From Litoditis marina (lineage: Eukaryota > Nematoda > Chromadorea > Rhabditida > Rhabditidae), in assembly GCA_964036275.1 (NCBI GenBank), contig CAXIWQ010000122.1:107613-171612 (forward strand): 64,000 nt of DNA, read 5' to 3'. A program made the position numbers and the translations under genes. Under the pieces are notes generated by a model. It had not been told where the DNA came from. It was given only the letters and a program-made list of their open reading frames with translations, and made no database searches. Of this stretch, positions 61,369-64,000 are shown piece by piece; position 1 is the stretch's first letter, and each line of letters begins with the position of its first letter.

Positions 61369-64000
61369 AGCTGCACGGCAAAGAGTCAATAACCGCGTTA
61401 ATTTGTCTTTTGTGTCTGTGCGCCACAGAATATAAAGCCGTATTAGGTTTTTGTAGCTGGGAGCAACAGATTTGATAGCCGTATGAAATGTTCTCTGTAA
61501 CTGCAAGGCAAAGAGTCAATAACCGCGTTAATTTGTATTTTGTGTCTGTGCGCCACAGAATATAAAGCCGTAATATGTTTTTGTAGTTGGGAGCAACAGA
61601 CTTGATAGCCGTATGATTTTTTTTTGTAGCTGCAAGTCAAATGTCAATAACCGCGTTAATTCGTTTTTGTGGCTGTGCGCCACAGAATAGATTGTCGTAT
61701 TAGGTTTTTGTAGCTGGGAGCAACAGACTTGATAGCCGCATAAACTTTGTTTCTGTAGCTGCAAGGCAAAGAGTCAATAACCGCGTTAATTCGTCTTTTG
61801 TGGCTGTGCGCCACAGAATATATAGTCGTATTAGGTTTTTGTAGCTGGGAGCAACAGACTTGATAGCCGTATGAACTTATCTCTGTAACTGCAAGCCAAC
61901 AAGTCGATAACCGCGATAATTCGTATTTTGTGGCTGTGCGCCACAGAATATATTGTCGTATTAGGTTTTTGTAGCTGGGAGCAACAGATTTGATAGCCGT
62001 ATGAACTGTTCTCTGTAGCTGCAAGGCAAAGACTCGATAACCGCGTTTATTCGTATTTTGTTTCTGTGCGCCACAGAATAGATTGTCGTATTAGGTTTTT
62101 GTAGCTGGGAGCAACATATTTGATAGCCGTATGAATTGTTCTCTGTAGCTGCAAGGCAAAGAGTCGATAACCGCGTTAGTTCGTATTTTGTGGCTGTGCG
62201 CCACAGAATAGATTGTCTTATCAGGTTTTTGTAGCTGGGAACATCAGACTTGATAGCCGTATTAACTTTTTTCTATAGCTGCAAAGCAAACAGTCGATAA
62301 CCGCGTTAATTCGTATTTTGTGGCTGTGCGCCACAGAATAGATAGTCGTATTAGGTTTTTGTAGCTGGGAGCAACATACTTGATAGCCGTATAAACTTTG
62401 TTCTGTAGCTGCACGGCAAAGAGTCAATAACCGCGTTAATTTGTCTTTTGTGGCTGTGCGCCACAGGATATAAAGTCGTATTAGGTTTTTGTAGCTGGGA
62501 GCAACAGACTTGATAGCCGTATAAACTTGTTTTCTGTAGCTGCAAGGCAAAGAGGTAATAACCGCTTTAATTTGTCTTTTGTGGCTTGTGCGCCACAGAA
62601 TATAAAGTCGTATTAGGTTTTTGTAGCCATGAGCAACAGACTTGATAGCCGTATAAACTTTTTTCTGTAGCTGCAAGGCAAAGAGTCGATAACCGCGTTA
62701 ATTCGTATTTTGTGGCTGTGTGCCACAGAATAGATAGTTGTATTGGGTTTTTCTAGCTGGGAGCAACATACTTGATAGCCGTATGAACTGTTCTCGTAGC
62801 TGCAAGGCAAAGACTCGATAACCGCGTTTATTCGTATTTTGTGGCTGTGCGCCACAGAATAGATTGTCGTATTAGGTTTTTGTAGCTGGGAGCAACATAT
62901 TTGATAGCCGTATGAATTGTTCTCTGTAGCTGCAAGGCAAAGAGTCGATAACCGCGTTAGTTCGTATTTTGTGGCTGTGCGCCACAGAATAGATTGTCTT
63001 ATCAGGTTTTTGTAGCTGGGAACATCAGACTTGATAGCCGTATTAACTTTTTTCTATAGCTGCAAAGCAAACAGTCGATAACCGCGTTAATTCGTATTTT
63101 GTGGCTGTGCGCCACAGAATAGATAGTCGTATTAGGTTTTTGTAGCTGGGAGCAACATACTTGATAGCCGTATAAACTTTGTTCTGTAGCTGCACGGCAA
63201 AGAGTCAATAACCGCGTTAATTTGTCTTTTGTGGCTGTGCGCCACAGGATATAAAGTCGTATTAGGTTTTTGTAGCTGGGAGCAACAGACTTGATAGCCG
63301 TATAAACTTGTTTTCTGTAGCTGCAAGGCAAAGAGGTAATAACCGCTTTAATTTGTCTTTTGTGGCTGTGCGCCACAGAATATAAAGTCGTATTAGGTTT
63401 TTGTAGCCATGAGCAACAGACTTGATAGCCGTATAAACTTTTTTCTGTAGCTGCAAGGCAAAGAGTCGATAACCGCGTTAATTCGTATTTTGTGGCTGTG
63501 TGCCACAGAATAGATAGTTGTATTGGGTTTTTCTAGCTGGGAGCAACATACTTGATAGTCGTATAAACTTTTTTCTGTAGCTGCAAGGCAAAGAGTCAAT
63601 AACCGCGTTAATTTGTCTTTTGTGGCTGTGTGCCACAGAATATAAAGTCGTATTAGGTTTTTTTTAGCCATGAGCAACTTGATAGCCGTATTAACTGTTC
63701 TCTGTAGCTGCAAAGCAAACAGTCGATAACCGCGTTAATTCGTATTTTGTGGCTGTGCGCCACAGAATAGATTGTCGTATTAGGTTTTTGTAGCTGGGAG
63801 CAACATATTTGATAGCCGTATGAACTGTTCTCTGTAGCTGCAAGGCAAAGAGTCAATAACCGCGTTAATTTGTCTTTTGTGGCTGTGCGCCACAGAATAT
63901 AAAGTCGTATTGGGTTTTTGTAGCTGGGAGCAACAGACTTGATAGCCGTATAAACTTTTTTCTGTAGCTGCAAGGCAAAGAGATAATAACCGCGTTAATT
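61369..64000 (-). repeat. Satellite block F, reverse orientation (cut by window end)
   Basis: About 20 monomers corresponding to 47,605-50,236. It includes the 781-bp duplication, with units at about 62,000-62,780 and 62,781-63,561. If copy 2 continues as copy 1 does, another -/+ junction with an AATAGATT scar is expected about 650 bp beyond the window. Confidence 0.93.

Larger units (their letters stand above)
51500..64000. repeat. Large segmental duplication, copy 2
   Basis: Partner of 38,755-50,236, truncated by the window end. Copy-specific changes are few: TCAAGGTCTGTTG (one G gained, 60,929), GTGGCTTGTGCGCC (one T gained, 62,581), GTTCTCGTAGC (62,789) and AAGTCAAATGTC (one A lost, 61,636). 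Copies this similar within a satellite imply a recent event or an assembly duplication. Confidence 0.87.

Noticed and set aside
1..64000. Hundreds of open reading frames of 60-280 codons, all giving similar peptides
   Set aside because: They repeat every 130 bp in rotating frames, overlap one another, begin almost only at TTG/GTG/CTG, shift frame at small indels without consequence, and appear on whichever strand carries the satellite. They are by-products of the repeat.
1..64000. CRISPR array
   Set aside because: Direct repeats are 130 bp and contiguous, with no unique spacers and no cas genes.

Overview
The whole 64-kb window is satellite DNA. It is one tandem repeat family with a 130-bp monomer (about 41% G+C, about 5 CpG per monomer). 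I see no gene, RNA gene, transposon, CRISPR array or unique spacer. Kilobase-scale monotony, nested higher-order repeats (HORs) and repeated orientation switches point to a eukaryotic heterochromatic (pericentromeric, subtelomeric or B/sex-chromosome type) array. I do not recognise the family and cannot name the organism. CpG is not depleted in the consensus (5 seen, about 5.3 expected from base content), which argues against long-term heavy cytosine methylation.

Layout by orientation, with '+' defined as the strand reading GCAGCTACAG..ATACGGCTAT: block A + (1-4072), block B - (4082-9559), block C + (about 9560-47604), block D - (47605-50889), block E + (about 50890-61368), block F - (61369-64000, running off the end). 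Five junctions reduce to three distinct events. The -/+ joint at 9553-9566 recurs at 50883-50896, and the +/- joint at 47599-47604 recurs at 61363-61368. The +/- joint at 4073-4081 is seen once.

Layout by higher-order structure: A holds a 2194-bp HOR. B starts with a 3-kb inverted relative of 43.7-46.3 kb, which includes an 847-bp tandem duplication, and then becomes a direct relative of D. The start of C is a divergent subfamily (782-bp six-mer, then 650-bp five-mers). It is followed by a 2.08-kb tandem duplication (13.2-17.4 kb), then 2.2-3.5 kb HORs anchored on one marker monomer (19.3-33.8 kb), then an expanded, shuffled zone. The stretch from about 38.8 kb to 50.2 kb, with its inversion joints, is repeated from about 51.5 kb to the window end at an offset that grows from 12,745 to 13,764 bp.

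At the small scale the monomer looks like an ancient trimer of about 43-bp units, and it carries a TGTGGC/GCCACA dyad. Open reading frames of 60-280 codons are plentiful but are a by-product: 130 is not a multiple of 3, the repeat is poor in stops, and the apparent starts are almost all TTG, GTG or CTG. I regard none as a gene. Alignments were made by eye; lengths and boundaries are good to roughly 10-50 bp unless given exactly.
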